Of a DNA stretch of 64,000 bases, positions 42,852 through 52,145 are shown one piece after another; within the stretch, counting starts at the first letter, position 1, and every line of letters begins with the position of its first letter. This stretch comes from JBMNFB01 sp050949085 (GTDB lineage: Bacteria; Bacillota; UBA994; UBA5500). A program made the position numbers and the translations under genes. Location of the stretch: assembly GCA_050949085.1 (NCBI GenBank), contig JBMNFB010000001.1:682001-746000 (forward strand), in the 5' to 3' direction. Below the pieces are notes generated by a model. The model made no database searches, was not told where the DNA came from, and was given only the letters and a program-made list of their open reading frames with translations.

Positions 42852-44399
42852 GTGAGCAGTGAGGCCGATCAAACCACCTGCGCCAAAGACAGGCGAATCG
42901 CCGAGCTGGAGTGGCAGTTGCAGGAGGCTGAAAAAGAGAATCGAGCATTACGCCGAGAGCGCACGTACAACCGGGGCCTGATCGAGGCGTCGCTGGACGG
43001 GCTGATAACGGTAGACAGTGACCTGATCATTACCGATGTCAACGAGCAGATGTGTCACATGGTCGCCCGCACCCGCGACCAGTTGATCGGTACTCCGTTT
43101 GCCAGCTATTTTGCGGAACCAGAACGTGCGGCCGCGGGGATGCTTTATGCTCTGGAGCAGGGAGCCATCAACTACTTTGAACTTGACCTGCCGGATGAGG
43201 CTGGCCGGAATCGGCTAGTCTCTCTCAATGCCGCCGTTTTTCGCGACGAAACCGACGCGGTACGTGGTGTGATTGCCAGCGCGCGGGACATCACGTGGCG
43301 CAAGGAGTTCATAGACGCTCTGGAGGCCCGGCGACAACGGCTGGACGGGATCCTTGAACTCCTACCCACCTATCTGGTTCTCATCACCGAGGACTATCGG
43401 CTGAACTATGTCAACCGCACTTTCCGCCAGCTCATCGGTGATGCTCAGGGGCACTGCTGCTGCCAATATCTCTATGGGCGGGACAAGCCCTGCGTAGTGT
43501 GCGGTGCCACTGAAGTGATGAAGTCGGGTTGCCCTTACGAGTGGGAATGGACGAGCCCGCAGGGTCAGACCTATCACGTTTTTAACTATCCTTTTGTCGA
43601 TATCGATGGTTCGCACCTGATTCTCGAAATGGGTATCGACATCACCGAGCGGAAGGCGGCGGAGGAGGAAATCCAAACCCTGAATCGGGAACTGGAGGCC
43701 CGCGTAGCTCAGCGAACGGCCCAGTTGGCACGGGCCAACCAGGAGCTGCACCACAGCGAGGCCAGTTTGCGCGAAACGCTGCGCGAAAAGGAAATCCTGC
43801 TAAACGAAATCCATCACCGCGTAAAAAACAACCTGCAGATTGTCTACAGCATGTTAAATCTGCAGGCGCTGCATACAGACGATGCACCGGCGCGGGAGGT
43901 GCTCAACGAGAGCAAAAACCGCGTCTTTACCATGGCAATGATTCATGAGCAGCTGTTTCAGTCCGAGTCGCTGGCTGAGATCAACTTGCGCGAGTACATC
44001 GAGCGTCTGGTTGCCAACCTCTTCACTTCCTATGGTACTAGCGAGTTTGCGATTCGCTCAGTGCTCCATGTGGAGGAAGCAGCACTGGACATCAACCACA
44101 TCATCCCCTGCGCGCTAATCATCAACGAGCTGATCTCCAATGCGCTGAAGCACGCTTTCCCACGAGGCAGGCTCGCTGATGGCGAAAAGGAGATCTCCCT
44201 GGAACTACGACGGGATCCGATTGACACCTACCAGCATGTCCTACGGGTCAGCGACAACGGCATCGGTCTTCCCCCCGGATTTGACGTTTCGGCCAGCAGG
44301 TCCCTGGGGATGCACCTTGTAGACATTCTGGTTCGTCAACTGCGCGGTTCACTCCATGCTGAAACAGGCTCAGGAACAGTGTTCACAGTGCGCTTCTAG
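42852..44399 (+). CDS. PAS-PAS histidine kinase (HisKA_2/HWE-like)
   Basis: 515 residues from GTG 42852, seven bases after GGAGG; the frame continues upstream for 99 codons that look like intergenic DNA. An N-terminal coiled coil (about 10-38) is followed by PAS1, then PAS2 with a cysteine cluster (GHCCCQYLYGRDKPCVVC, plus one further Cys), a second coiled coil, and the phosphoacceptor segment NEIHHRVKNNLQ. An ATPase domain follows (NELISNALKHAF, DNGIGLP). There is no membrane segment, so it is a cytoplasmic sensor. The cysteines suggest redox, metal or cluster sensing (inference). Confidence 0.9.
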   Translation: MSSEADQTTCAKDRRIAELEWQLQEAEKENRALRRERTYNRGLIEASLDGLITVDSDLIITDVNEQMCHMVARTRDQLIGTPFASYFAEPERAAAGMLYALEQGAINYFELDLPDEAGRNRLVSLNAAVFRDETDAVRGVIASARDITWRKEFIDALEARRQRLDGILELLPTYLVLITEDYRLNYVNRTFRQLIGDAQGHCCCQYLYGRDKPCVVCGATEVMKSGCPYEWEWTSPQGQTYHVFNYPFVDIDGSHLILEMGIDITERKAAEEEIQTLNRELEARVAQRTAQLARANQELHHSEASLRETLREKEILLNEIHHRVKNNLQIVYSMLNLQALHTDDAPAREVLNESKNRVFTMAMIHEQLFQSESLAEINLREYIERLVANLFTSYGTSEFAIRSVLHVEEAALDINHIIPCALIINELISNALKHAFPRGRLADGEKEISLELRRDPIDTYQHVLRVSDNGIGLPPGFDVSASRSLGMHLVDILVRQLRGSLHAETGSGTVFTVRF

Positions 44400-44442
44400 C
44401 CTAGGGTATCCAAAGGCGATCCATAGTTTGGGGGGGAAAACG

Positions 44443-46062
44443 TTGAGGCAAACGCGTATCCTGATCGTCGAAGATGAGGCTATCGAGGCGTTGGACCTGG
44501 AGCATCGCCTGGATCGCCTCGGTTATCATGTCGAGGGCGTGGCCTTTTCGGGGGAAGAGGCAATCGGGGCCTTTGAAAAAAGCCAACCTGACCTGGTGCT
44601 CATGGACATTATGTTGCGCGGAGAGCTTGATGGCATTGCCACGGTAGAGATCATCCAGAAGCGCTGGAGAGTCCCCGTGATCTTCATCACCGCCTATGCA
44701 GACAGGGCTACCGTCGATCGAGCCAAATTGACCGGTCCCTACGCCTATCTGGTCAAGCCCTTCCGCGAAAGAGAATTGGAGGTTGCCATCGAGATGGCCC
44801 TCTACAAGCATGCCATGGAGCAGAAACTACAGAAAAGCGAGGAGTGGCTGGCCACCACGCTGCGCAGCATTGGCGATGCTGTGATGGCCACCGATAATCA
44901 GGGCCTGATTACCTTCATGAACCCGGTGGCCGAAGAGCTGACAGGGTGGCAGATCAGCGAAGTAAGGGGCCGTCATCTGGTGGACGTGGTGAAGATCATC
45001 AACCAGGTCAGCCGACTCCCGGTGGAAAATCCGGTTGCGCTGGTCTTGCGCGAAAACAGGGTGGTTGGCCTTGCCAATCACAGTCTGCTGGTCACCCGCG
45101 ACGGCCGAGAAATACCCATCGACGATAGCGCCGCACCTATCAGGGATAACCAGGGCAGGATAATCGGCGTCATCCTCGTCTTTCGTGATGTCAGCGAGCG
45201 CGTGGAAGCTCAGGCGCAGCTGCAGCGCGCCCACGATGAGTTAGAGAAGCGGGTTCATGAGCGCACCGCCGATCTCATGGCGGCGAACGAGCGGCTGCGG
45301 CAAGAGATTGTGCAGCGCAAGCGAGCGGAGTCGACGTTGCAGCAGAAGACGAAGGAGTTGGCGGAGGCCAATCAGGCCAAGGACCGCTTCCTGGCCAGTA
45401 TGAGCCACGAACTGCGCACGCCGCTGAACGCGATTCTCGGCTTCACTGGGATCCTGCAGATGGGGCTCTCTGGGCCACTGACGACGGAGCAGGAGCACCA
45501 TCTGAACTATATCTATATCAGTGCCAGGCAACTGCTGCTGCTAATCGATCAGCTATTGGATCTGGCCAAGATCCAGTCGGGCAGGGTCGATAAGTTTCCG
45601 GCGGAGATCTCCTGTTGTGAACTCCTAACGGAGGTCGGCGGCATGCTGCGGCCATTGGCTACCAGCAACGATCTGCAGCTGGTGGTAGTTTCACCGGAGC
45701 CCGATATCAGGCTGATTAGCGACCGTCGCCTGCTCATGCAGATCCTGCAGAACCTCATCTACAACGCCATCAAGTTTACTGAACAGGGTGAAGTACGCAT
45801 CAGTGCCGAGCTGGATAATATTCGTGCCGTCCCCCAAGTAGCCATCAGCGTAGCGGATACCGGTATCGGCATTCGAGAGGAAGATCAGCCCGCCCTATTC
45901 GAGGCCTTTGCGCGAGTGAGTACGAAAGCGGGACCGGAGGGCACCGGGCTGGGACTACATCTCTGCAAAAATCTTGCCGATGTGCTAGGGGGAACGATCA
46001 CAATTGACAGCCAGTATGGCAAGGGCAGTGTCTTTACACTCCTTCTGCCGCTCAATGGCTAG
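44443..46062 (+). CDS. Receiver-PAS-histidine kinase hybrid
   Basis: 539 residues from TTG 44443 behind GGGGGGG; an ATG 29 codons upstream overlaps the previous gene and has no ribosome site. Order: receiver (Asp55 in LVLMDIML, Lys in LVKPFRE), PAS domain (about 130-250, ending FRDVSERVEAQ), coiled coil, HisKA box (SMSHELRTPLNA), ATPase domain (NAIKFTEQG, DTGIGI, GTGLGLHL). A receiver at the front of a kinase usually lets another kinase control it. Cytoplasmic, and co-oriented with the flanking kinase genes. Confidence 0.9.
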   Translation: MRQTRILIVEDEAIEALDLEHRLDRLGYHVEGVAFSGEEAIGAFEKSQPDLVLMDIMLRGELDGIATVEIIQKRWRVPVIFITAYADRATVDRAKLTGPYAYLVKPFRERELEVAIEMALYKHAMEQKLQKSEEWLATTLRSIGDAVMATDNQGLITFMNPVAEELTGWQISEVRGRHLVDVVKIINQVSRLPVENPVALVLRENRVVGLANHSLLVTRDGREIPIDDSAAPIRDNQGRIIGVILVFRDVSERVEAQAQLQRAHDELEKRVHERTADLMAANERLRQEIVQRKRAESTLQQKTKELAEANQAKDRFLASMSHELRTPLNAILGFTGILQMGLSGPLTTEQEHHLNYIYISARQLLLLIDQLLDLAKIQSGRVDKFPAEISCCELLTEVGGMLRPLATSNDLQLVVVSPEPDIRLISDRRLLMQILQNLIYNAIKFTEQGEVRISAELDNIRAVPQVAISVADTGIGIREEDQPALFEAFARVSTKAGPEGTGLGLHLCKNLADVLGGTITIDSQYGKGSVFTLLLPLNG

Positions 46063-46076
46063 GGGGGCACTAAAGA

Positions 46077-46484
46077 TTGACTATGCGGGTTTTGGTAGTT
46101 GAAGACAACAAGATAAATCTGGAATTGATCACATACTTGCTCAAGAAGGCTGGCTTCGATGTCTTGCAGGCAAAAACGGGCGCAGAAGCCATGCGTCTGG
46201 CAAGAAAGAGGCAGCTCGATCTGATCGTCTCTGACGTACTCCTACCCGACATCTGCGGCTGCGATCTGGCTCGCCGCCTGAGAGGTGACCACCGATCTCG
46301 TCAGATTCCCCTGGTGGCAGTGACAGCATTGGCCATGGTCGGTGATCGAGAGCGCATAATGGAAGCAGGTTTCGACGCCTACATCAGCAAGCCGATCGAT
46401 CCTCGCTGCTTCCTCGAGCAAATCAACAGCCTGGTAGAATCCTTAGAAAGGGGCAACCTCAATGGCTACTATTTTGGTCGTTGA
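46077..46484 (+). CDS. Single-domain response regulator (DivK/CheY-like)
   Basis: 135 residues with receiver fold only: acidic pair in VVEDNKIN, phosphoacceptor Asp53 in IVSDVLLPD, Thr in AVTALAM, Lys in ISKPIDPR. It starts at TTG 46077 behind AGGGGGG (a later ATG two codons in is possible). It overlaps the next kinase gene by 23 bp in another frame, so the two are coupled. It probably shuttles phosphoryl groups between the neighbouring kinases. Confidence 0.88.
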   Translation: MTMRVLVVEDNKINLELITYLLKKAGFDVLQAKTGAEAMRLARKRQLDLIVSDVLLPDICGCDLARRLRGDHRSRQIPLVAVTALAMVGDRERIMEAGFDAYISKPIDPRCFLEQINSLVESLERGNLNGYYFGR

Positions 46485-48630
46485 AGACCACGCCATGAGT
46501 CGAGAGATTCTCAGCACCCTGCTGGGATCGGTGGGCCATGTGGTGAAGGAGGCCACGGAGGCAATGGAGGCGCTGGCCTTGGCCAGGGAAACGCATCCTC
46601 AGCTAATTGTCTGTGATGTTCTCCTGCCGACCATCGACGGCATCGAGTTCGTGCGCCGCCTGCGTCGTGAAGAGCAGTTCGCTGATACGCCAGTGATCTT
46701 CTACACAGCCGCCTTTCGCCACCCTGAGGGACTTGACGTGGAGGAAACCTGCCAGCCATACCGCCTGCTAACGAAGCCGTCAGATCCTCGGCTCATCCTG
46801 AACACTGTGGACGACATGCTGTCCAATGGTCGGTGGAGCCATGCCCCGATCCAACTCACCGAGCAGGCTCGCCAGTTCCTCTCGCTGCCCCACAATAGCG
46901 GCCTGCAGTTGCCGGTGCTGCTCGATCTCAGCCTGAGCCTGATTTCGCAACGTGACCCGAGACGATTGCTGCAGATTGTGGTTCGTGCCCTGCGGGCAAT
47001 GCTCAACTGTCGACACGCGCAGCTCTGTATCCTCGATCCTGATGGGGCAGGATCGGGTTACTCCCAGGAGAGAATCAAGTACGCGGTTGCTGATGGAGAT
47101 AACTGGGTGCCGCCCACCTGGATCCTGGATCAGGTGATGTCGGATGTCGCTCCATTCCGTGGGCAGGCTGATGCCGTCGACACTCCCGATCAACCCTGGC
47201 CCCCCTGTAGGTCACTGCTAGTCGTTCCCTTCGATACCGCATCCAGAGTCTATGGCTGGATCTGTCTGGCCGACAAGCGAGGATCGAAGGGGTTCTCGGA
47301 GATCGATCAGGAGATAGCGGAAACGGTGGGGAGAGAGGCCGCGCTCGGATACGAAAACATCCTGCTCGTAGAGGAGCTAAAGCGCAACGAGGAACATCTG
47401 GAGAAGCTGGTGGCTACCCGCACGGCCGAACTCGCCCGAGCCAATCAGGAGTTGCACAGGGCCCAGAAGCTCGAGTCGCTTGGAGTCCTGGCGGGCGGTA
47501 TCGCCCATGATTTCAACAACAACCTGACCGTAATCCTCAACCTGATTCAGATTGCCAGGCTCAAGTCGGATCCGGTGAGCCCAGTCCATCGCTACCTGGG
47601 ACAGGCAGAGAAGGCCTGCCATGAAGCCAAAGCACTGACTGAACAACTGCTGACGTTTGCCAGGGGCGGCAGCCCAATGCTTAAGCCTGTCCACTTGCCC
47701 GATCTACTCCCGGACGCAGTCAACTTCGCTCTGCGCGGCTCCAACTCGGTCAGTCAATTCATCCTGCCTCCCGACCTGTGGCCGGTGGAAGCCGATCAGG
47801 GACAGATAGGCCAGGTCATTCATAATCTCGTCACCAACGCCTGGCAGGCAATGCCTGATGGCGGCTTGATTCATGTTCTAGCCAACAACATCATCCTCGA
47901 GGAGGATAGCCCGCTCAACCTCAGCCCCGGTAGGTATGTCAAGATATCTGTGATCGATGAGGGGGTGGGCATCCCGGCAGAGAACCTGAACAAGGTTTTC
48001 GATCCCTATTTCACCACCCGGGACACAGGTAATGGTCTGGGCCTGGCCACCGCCTACTCCATCGTCCAGAAGCATGAGGGGCGCCTGACAGTGGAATCCC
48101 GTCTGGGCGGAGGTACAGCCTTCCACATCTACCTGCCGGCCACCAGCAAGCAGCCGTCTCCTTCAGAATCCGCCGCAGACGTGCCCCTGACCACCGGGCG
48201 GATCCTGCTGGTCGACGATCAGGAGGCTATAGCTGCCTCGCTGGCAGAACTGCTGCAGCACCACGGCTATGCCACCGATGTTGCCCTGGATGGCACTCAG
48301 GGCATCCGCCTCTATCAAAACGCCCTGGAGAGCGACCAGCCCTACGATGCGGTCATCACCGACCTGACGATTCCTGGAGGAATGGGCGGCAAGGAGATGA
48401 TCAGGCGCTTGATCAAGCTCTGCCCGACTGTAAAGGCCATCGTCGCCAGCGGGTACTCCAACGACCCGGTGCTGGCGCAACCCGAGGAATATGGGTTTTG
48501 CGGCGCCATCGCCAAGCCGTACCGCATCGAGGACGTTATGGCTGAGCTGTCTCGAGTTATCTCCAGCGAAAACGCAGGGCGGGCTCAGAACTGGTCATGT
48601 GAGCAATCGCAGGCAACTGCCGCAGAGTGA
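46462..48630 (+). CDS. Hybrid histidine kinase (receiver-GAF-HisKA-ATPase-receiver)
   Basis: 722 residues. N-terminal receiver with Asp52 in IVCDVLLPT; a GAF-like sensory region (about 150-310, SLSLISQRDPRRLLQIVVRA to GYENILLVEEL); a coiled coil; HisKA box AGGIAHDFNNNLTV of the NtrB-like type; ATPase domain (NLVTNAWQAMPDGG, DEGVGIP, GNGLGLATAYSI); and a C-terminal receiver (LLVDDQEAI, Asp in VITDLTIPGG). No membrane segment. The double receiver suggests a relay hub. The island contains no DNA-binding output domain. Confidence 0.9.
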   Translation: MATILVVEDHAMSREILSTLLGSVGHVVKEATEAMEALALARETHPQLIVCDVLLPTIDGIEFVRRLRREEQFADTPVIFYTAAFRHPEGLDVEETCQPYRLLTKPSDPRLILNTVDDMLSNGRWSHAPIQLTEQARQFLSLPHNSGLQLPVLLDLSLSLISQRDPRRLLQIVVRALRAMLNCRHAQLCILDPDGAGSGYSQERIKYAVADGDNWVPPTWILDQVMSDVAPFRGQADAVDTPDQPWPPCRSLLVVPFDTASRVYGWICLADKRGSKGFSEIDQEIAETVGREAALGYENILLVEELKRNEEHLEKLVATRTAELARANQELHRAQKLESLGVLAGGIAHDFNNNLTVILNLIQIARLKSDPVSPVHRYLGQAEKACHEAKALTEQLLTFARGGSPMLKPVHLPDLLPDAVNFALRGSNSVSQFILPPDLWPVEADQGQIGQVIHNLVTNAWQAMPDGGLIHVLANNIILEEDSPLNLSPGRYVKISVIDEGVGIPAENLNKVFDPYFTTRDTGNGLGLATAYSIVQKHEGRLTVESRLGGGTAFHIYLPATSKQPSPSESAADVPLTTGRILLVDDQEAIAASLAELLQHHGYATDVALDGTQGIRLYQNALESDQPYDAVITDLTIPGGMGGKEMIRRLIKLCPTVKAIVASGYSNDPVLAQPEEYGFCGAIAKPYRIEDVMAELSRVISSENAGRAQNWSCEQSQATAAE

Positions 48631-48662
48631 TGGCAGGCGAACCGGAGCGGGCGCAGGCCGCG

Positions 48663-48953
48663 CTAGCTGACCCACTCCTTCGCCAAATCCCTCCATTCCG
48701 GGTTCTCCCGGACGATCAAGGCAACCTTCTGCCGCCGCGGCCAGTTTCGGATCTCCTCCATCCGAGCTTCGGCAGCAGCCACGTCAGGAATGTACTCATA
48801 ATAGACAAGTTTGTCGATGCGGTGCCGCGAACTGAAGCCAGGCACGATGTTATGCCTGTGTTGATACAGCCTGCGCTCCAGGTCGTCGGTCACGCCGGTA
48901 TAGAGTGTCGTGTTGGCACGGCTGGTAACAATATAGACGTATAAGGCCATCAT
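48663..48953 (-). CDS. GIY-YIG nuclease-superfamily protein (YhbQ/UPF0213-like)
   Basis: 96 residues from the first of two adjacent ATGs at 48953; the frame extends far upstream but that part is basic, low-complexity and lacks a ribosome site. The GIY-YIG core is VYIVTSRANTTLYTGVTDD, with the conserved Arg in LERRLYQH and the Glu in AEARMEEIRNWPRRQK. Stand-alone members are structure-specific DNA nucleases or of unknown role. Single gene. Confidence 0.87.
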   Translation of the reverse strand: MMALYVYIVTSRANTTLYTGVTDDLERRLYQHRHNIVPGFSSRHRIDKLVYYEYIPDVAAAEARMEEIRNWPRRQKVALIVRENPEWRDLAKEWVS

Positions 48954-49104
48954 CCCCCTTCCACGCGTCCTTCGGGGCCTTGTAGCCAGGGCGGCACCAT
49001 ACAGGCGTTCCCTTCGCCACATTATTCTCGAAACTTTGGCATAATTCCTGCCGCAGCCAACAGATTTTTCGCGGCGTTCAGACAATAGCAGGCCAGGCTA
49101 GAAA

Positions 49105-49145
49105 ACGAGAGCCGGACGGTCCCTGCGGACCTTCCGGCTCTCTCT
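49105..49145 (-). terminator. Terminator of the S9-like peptidase gene
   Basis: Minus strand GAGAGCCGGA.GGTCC / GGACC.TCCGGCTCTC with a 4-nt loop, followed by GTTTTC. A strong 15-bp stem 28 bp past the stop codon. Confidence 0.88.
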
Positions 49146-49172
49146 TGTTCATTATCGTCGCCGCGTTGCATC

Positions 49173-50150
49173 TTACTCTGTCAGGGGACGGGGCGGGGTG
49201 AGGAATCGGGCAAGGAACTCGTAGATCTCGCGCCGCGACTCCCGCGCTTCCGGGGTGTCAATGCGGTTGAAGACGTGGCCGCCCGGCGCGTCCTGATAGA
49301 TGCGCCACTCGAACTCCTTGCCTGCCGCCTGCAATGACTTGATCAGGTGCTCAACCTCCAGTACGTTCACGTCTTCATCGTTGGTGGTGGTGTGAATCAG
49401 GAGCGGCGTCTGCAGCTTCTCGGCATGCCAGGCCGGCGAGCGCCGCCGATACTCCCACGGGTCTTGCGCTGCACTCTTGCCGATGTGATAATCCGCCGCA
49501 AACAGCTCCTCGTAGCGCGCGCCCTTGTAGCCCATGCGAGCCACCAGATCGCTCACCGGCACACCGGCGTAGGCAACCTTGTAGGCCTCTGGATGGTTGA
49601 AGATGTTGAACAGGGTGATCAACCCGCCGTGACTCCAGCCGAGAATTCCGACGCGCTCGGGATCAACCAGCTTCATGTTCTCTACGGCCCAGTTGCGGGC
49701 GGCAAAAACGTCCTCTACCTCTAACCCACCGTAGTCGATCAGTTGCCAGAACTGCGGCCCATATCCTGTGCTGCCCCGATAGTCCGGCGCAATCACGATA
49801 TAGCCCTGCTGCACCAGCTCCTTAACAATGTTGTGCGTGCCACTGCCGAAGTTGCTGTGTACTCCGCCGTGCGCATAGACCAGCAACGGGTAACGCTCAT
49901 TTGGGTCCACATCCAGCGGCGTGAATGTGTAGGCCTTGATCTTCAGGGGATTGCCCTTGTCTTGCCAAGACTGCGCCTTCGTGTTGGCCGGCGGCGGCCC
50001 GATCAGGGTCACCTCGCCGATGGTGGCGTACCCCGCCATGCGCTGATACCAAAGCACGTTGTCAACCGCTTTTGCCAGGCTGTCGATAGCAAAGCGGGTG
50101 CTTTGCTGCAACATCCTCATCTGTTCCTGCAACTCTTTGATCTCGCTCAA
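49173..50150 (-). CDS. S9-family peptidase, catalytic domain only
   Basis: 325 residues. Residues 1-35 form a coiled coil, followed directly by an alpha/beta-hydrolase domain of the acylaminoacyl-peptidase type. Nucleophile Ser173 is in GWSHGG, the probable acid is in NDEDVNV (258-260) and the base is His292 in GGHVF. There is no beta-propeller, so access to the active site is not gated as in full-length S9 enzymes; the coiled coil may mediate oligomerisation instead. Cytoplasmic, with a role in peptide breakdown probable. Start ATG 50150. Confidence 0.87.
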   Translation of the reverse strand: MSEIKELQEQMRMLQQSTRFAIDSLAKAVDNVLWYQRMAGYATIGEVTLIGPPPANTKAQSWQDKGNPLKIKAYTFTPLDVDPNERYPLLVYAHGGVHSNFGSGTHNIVKELVQQGYIVIAPDYRGSTGYGPQFWQLIDYGGLEVEDVFAARNWAVENMKLVDPERVGILGWSHGGLITLFNIFNHPEAYKVAYAGVPVSDLVARMGYKGARYEELFAADYHIGKSAAQDPWEYRRRSPAWHAEKLQTPLLIHTTTNDEDVNVLEVEHLIKSLQAAGKEFEWRIYQDAPGGHVFNRIDTPEARESRREIYEFLARFLTPPRPLTE

Positions 50151-50302
50151 CTGAAGCCTCGCCTCCTTTGCTCGGTGAAACGCAATTCATACGCTTCTTA
50201 CTGATTAGATACGAGGCAACCCAGAGCGTTTCCTGCCACAGCCGAAGAGTTTTGTTAGGGTGCAAGCTGCCCCCTCCCCCTTTGCTTCCCCTGGGCAAAA
50301 AC

Positions 50303-50346
50303 GCAAAAACCCCAGGCAGGGAGCAATCGTCCCCTGCCCGAGGTTT
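50303..50346 (-). terminator. Terminator of the D-aminoacylase gene
   Basis: Minus strand AACC.CGGGCAGGG / CCCTGCC.GGGGTT with small bulges, followed by TTTTTGCGTTTTTG. Just past the stop codon. Confidence 0.85.
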
Positions 50347-50356
50347 CTTGGGATCG

Positions 50357-51934
50357 CTACTTCTTGAGGATAAACTGCCCGAGGCGCAGCTCGGTCTGCT
50401 CACCGTTCCGCAGCGCAGGTTGGCCAGCCATAAAAACGTGGTGGATTCCGACTGGTGGCTGGAACGGGTTCTCGTACGTCGCCCTGTCGGTCACCCGCTC
50501 GGGGTCAAAGACGGTGATGTCGGCCACCTTCCCTGTCTGCAGGAAGCCACGGTCGGTGAGGCCAATGATCGCTGCCGACAGGCCGGTGATGCGATGCACC
50601 GCCTGCTCCAGGGAGCAGATCCCCTGCTCGCGGACCAGGCGCAGGAAGCGCGGGAAAGTGCCGAAGTTGCGCGGATGCGGTTTGCCAGCGTTCTCGCTAG
50701 CGCTGAGCGGCAAAGCAGTGCCGTCACTGCCAATCGCATAGTCATTCTGCGCCAGCATGTAGGCGACGTCCTCATCGCTCATGGCAAAGGAGATGCAGGT
50801 GGCTGCAGCATTGGTCTCAATCGTCACCTTGGCAATCGTCTCAGGCATGGAGAGACCGAGTTCCTGGCTCAACTGCCAGATGTTCTTGCCATCGGCGATG
50901 GGATAGCGTCCACCGGTGGTGACCACGACCAGCCCCTCACCATCCCGCTGTGTTTCAAATGCCTTGCTCAGAAAGTCAATAATCTCCTGCCGCCGCTCTC
51001 CCTGGAGGTGAGCTATGGCCATTCCCCTGCCGCCCTGAATCGCCCATTTGGGGAAGGAGTTGGTGATGCCCGAAGAAGCCGCGGTGTAAGGATAGACGTC
51101 CACCGTCACGTTAATGCCGGCGGCGCGGGCGCGGGCCACATCCTCCACCAGCTCCGGCGCGCGCCCCCAATTGGCCTTGCCGCTGGCCTTGAAGTGGGCG
51201 ATATGCACATGCGCCCCGGTCGTGCGGTTGATCTCGTACATCTCTTCCAGCGAGCGCAGGGCGTTGTTGCCCTGATCACGCATGTGCGAAGTGATGATGC
51301 CGTCATATTTAGCCACCACCGCACCCAGGGCGTTCAGTTCCTCTTGATCAGATGAGACACCCGGTGTATAACCCAGGCCCAGCGAGAGGCCCCAGGCCCC
51401 GGTCTGCATGTCGCGTTCCAGGAGCTGCTGCATCTCGCGCAGCTCCTCGGGAGTCGCCTTGCGGTCAGCGTAGCCCATCACACCGCAGCGAAGCGCGCCA
51501 TGGCCGATCAGGGGGATCAGGTTGGTGCCCATCCGCTTCCGCTGAGCCTGCACCTTGTCCAGAAACTCCTGTAGCGACCCAGACGCAAACTCCCCCACCC
51601 AGCGGCCGGCGAACTGGCGAATATTGTCCAGCCGGTCGGCCGGGCAGGGGTAGATGGTGGAACCGCACTGGCCGGCCAGCTCACTGGTCACGCCTTGATA
51701 GAGCTTGGCTTCACCCCGCTCATCGCGCAGGAAAATGGTATCTGAATGAGAGTGTATGTCAATGAAGCCGGGTGTCACCGCCAAACCGGTCACGTCGATA
51801 ACTTCTGCGGCAGCCGCATTGATTTCAGGTGCGATTTCGGCAATCTTGCCATCCTTGATGGCGACATCGGCCCGGTAGGCTGGGCTACCTGTGCCATCGA
51901 TGACCGTACCGCCCTTAAGAATATAATTGTACAC
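50357..51934 (-). CDS. N-acyl-D-amino-acid deacylase (D-aminoacylase family)
   Basis: 525 residues from GTG 51934, seven bases after GGGGG; the open frame upstream lacks a ribosome site. An amidohydrolase barrel: ligands His61 and His63 in GFIDIHSHSD and Cys90 in GQCGST, with the same 29-residue spacing as the characterised Alcaligenes enzyme. GHGALRC and later His residues follow, and the C-terminal beta domain ends in FDPERVTDRATYENPF. It would hydrolyse N-acyl-D-amino acids (or N-acyl-D-Glu/D-Asp) to D-amino acids, which suits scavenging of peptidoglycan fragments or damaged peptides. Confidence 0.9.
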   Translation of the reverse strand: MYNYILKGGTVIDGTGSPAYRADVAIKDGKIAEIAPEINAAAAEVIDVTGLAVTPGFIDIHSHSDTIFLRDERGEAKLYQGVTSELAGQCGSTIYPCPADRLDNIRQFAGRWVGEFASGSLQEFLDKVQAQRKRMGTNLIPLIGHGALRCGVMGYADRKATPEELREMQQLLERDMQTGAWGLSLGLGYTPGVSSDQEELNALGAVVAKYDGIITSHMRDQGNNALRSLEEMYEINRTTGAHVHIAHFKASGKANWGRAPELVEDVARARAAGINVTVDVYPYTAASSGITNSFPKWAIQGGRGMAIAHLQGERRQEIIDFLSKAFETQRDGEGLVVVTTGGRYPIADGKNIWQLSQELGLSMPETIAKVTIETNAAATCISFAMSDEDVAYMLAQNDYAIGSDGTALPLSASENAGKPHPRNFGTFPRFLRLVREQGICSLEQAVHRITGLSAAIIGLTDRGFLQTGKVADITVFDPERVTDRATYENPFQPPVGIHHVFMAGQPALRNGEQTELRLGQFILKK

Positions 51935-52074
51935 GCTTCTACCCCCTTCAATTAGTAACTCCTGACCTATTCCTCCCACCAAATCTTATCACAGGAGCTG
52001 AGAGACAAAACCCAAAGCTGGAGGAGAGATTTGTTGGACAATTGACGGACTGCGAGATGTTGTCCGGAAACAAT

Positions 52075-52108
52075 GCTGGCCTGCTGCTTCACACAACAGC
52101 AGGCCAGC
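52075..52108 (-). terminator. Terminator of the degV-like gene
   Basis: GCTGGCCTGCTG pairs perfectly with CAGCAGGCCAGC around a 10-nt loop; the minus strand continues ATTGTTTCC. It lies 38 bp past the stop codon. Confidence 0.85.
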
Positions 52109-52145
52109 AATCAGCAAGCTCAGGCCAAAGCAGGCGTGTCCCAGT

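Noticed and set aside
50168..51355. A 395-codon plus-strand frame
   Set aside because: Antisense to the D-aminoacylase gene.
52075..52108. Inverted repeat considered as an insertion-sequence end
   Set aside because: Position just past a stop codon and a T-rich tail fit a terminator better; no transposase nearby.
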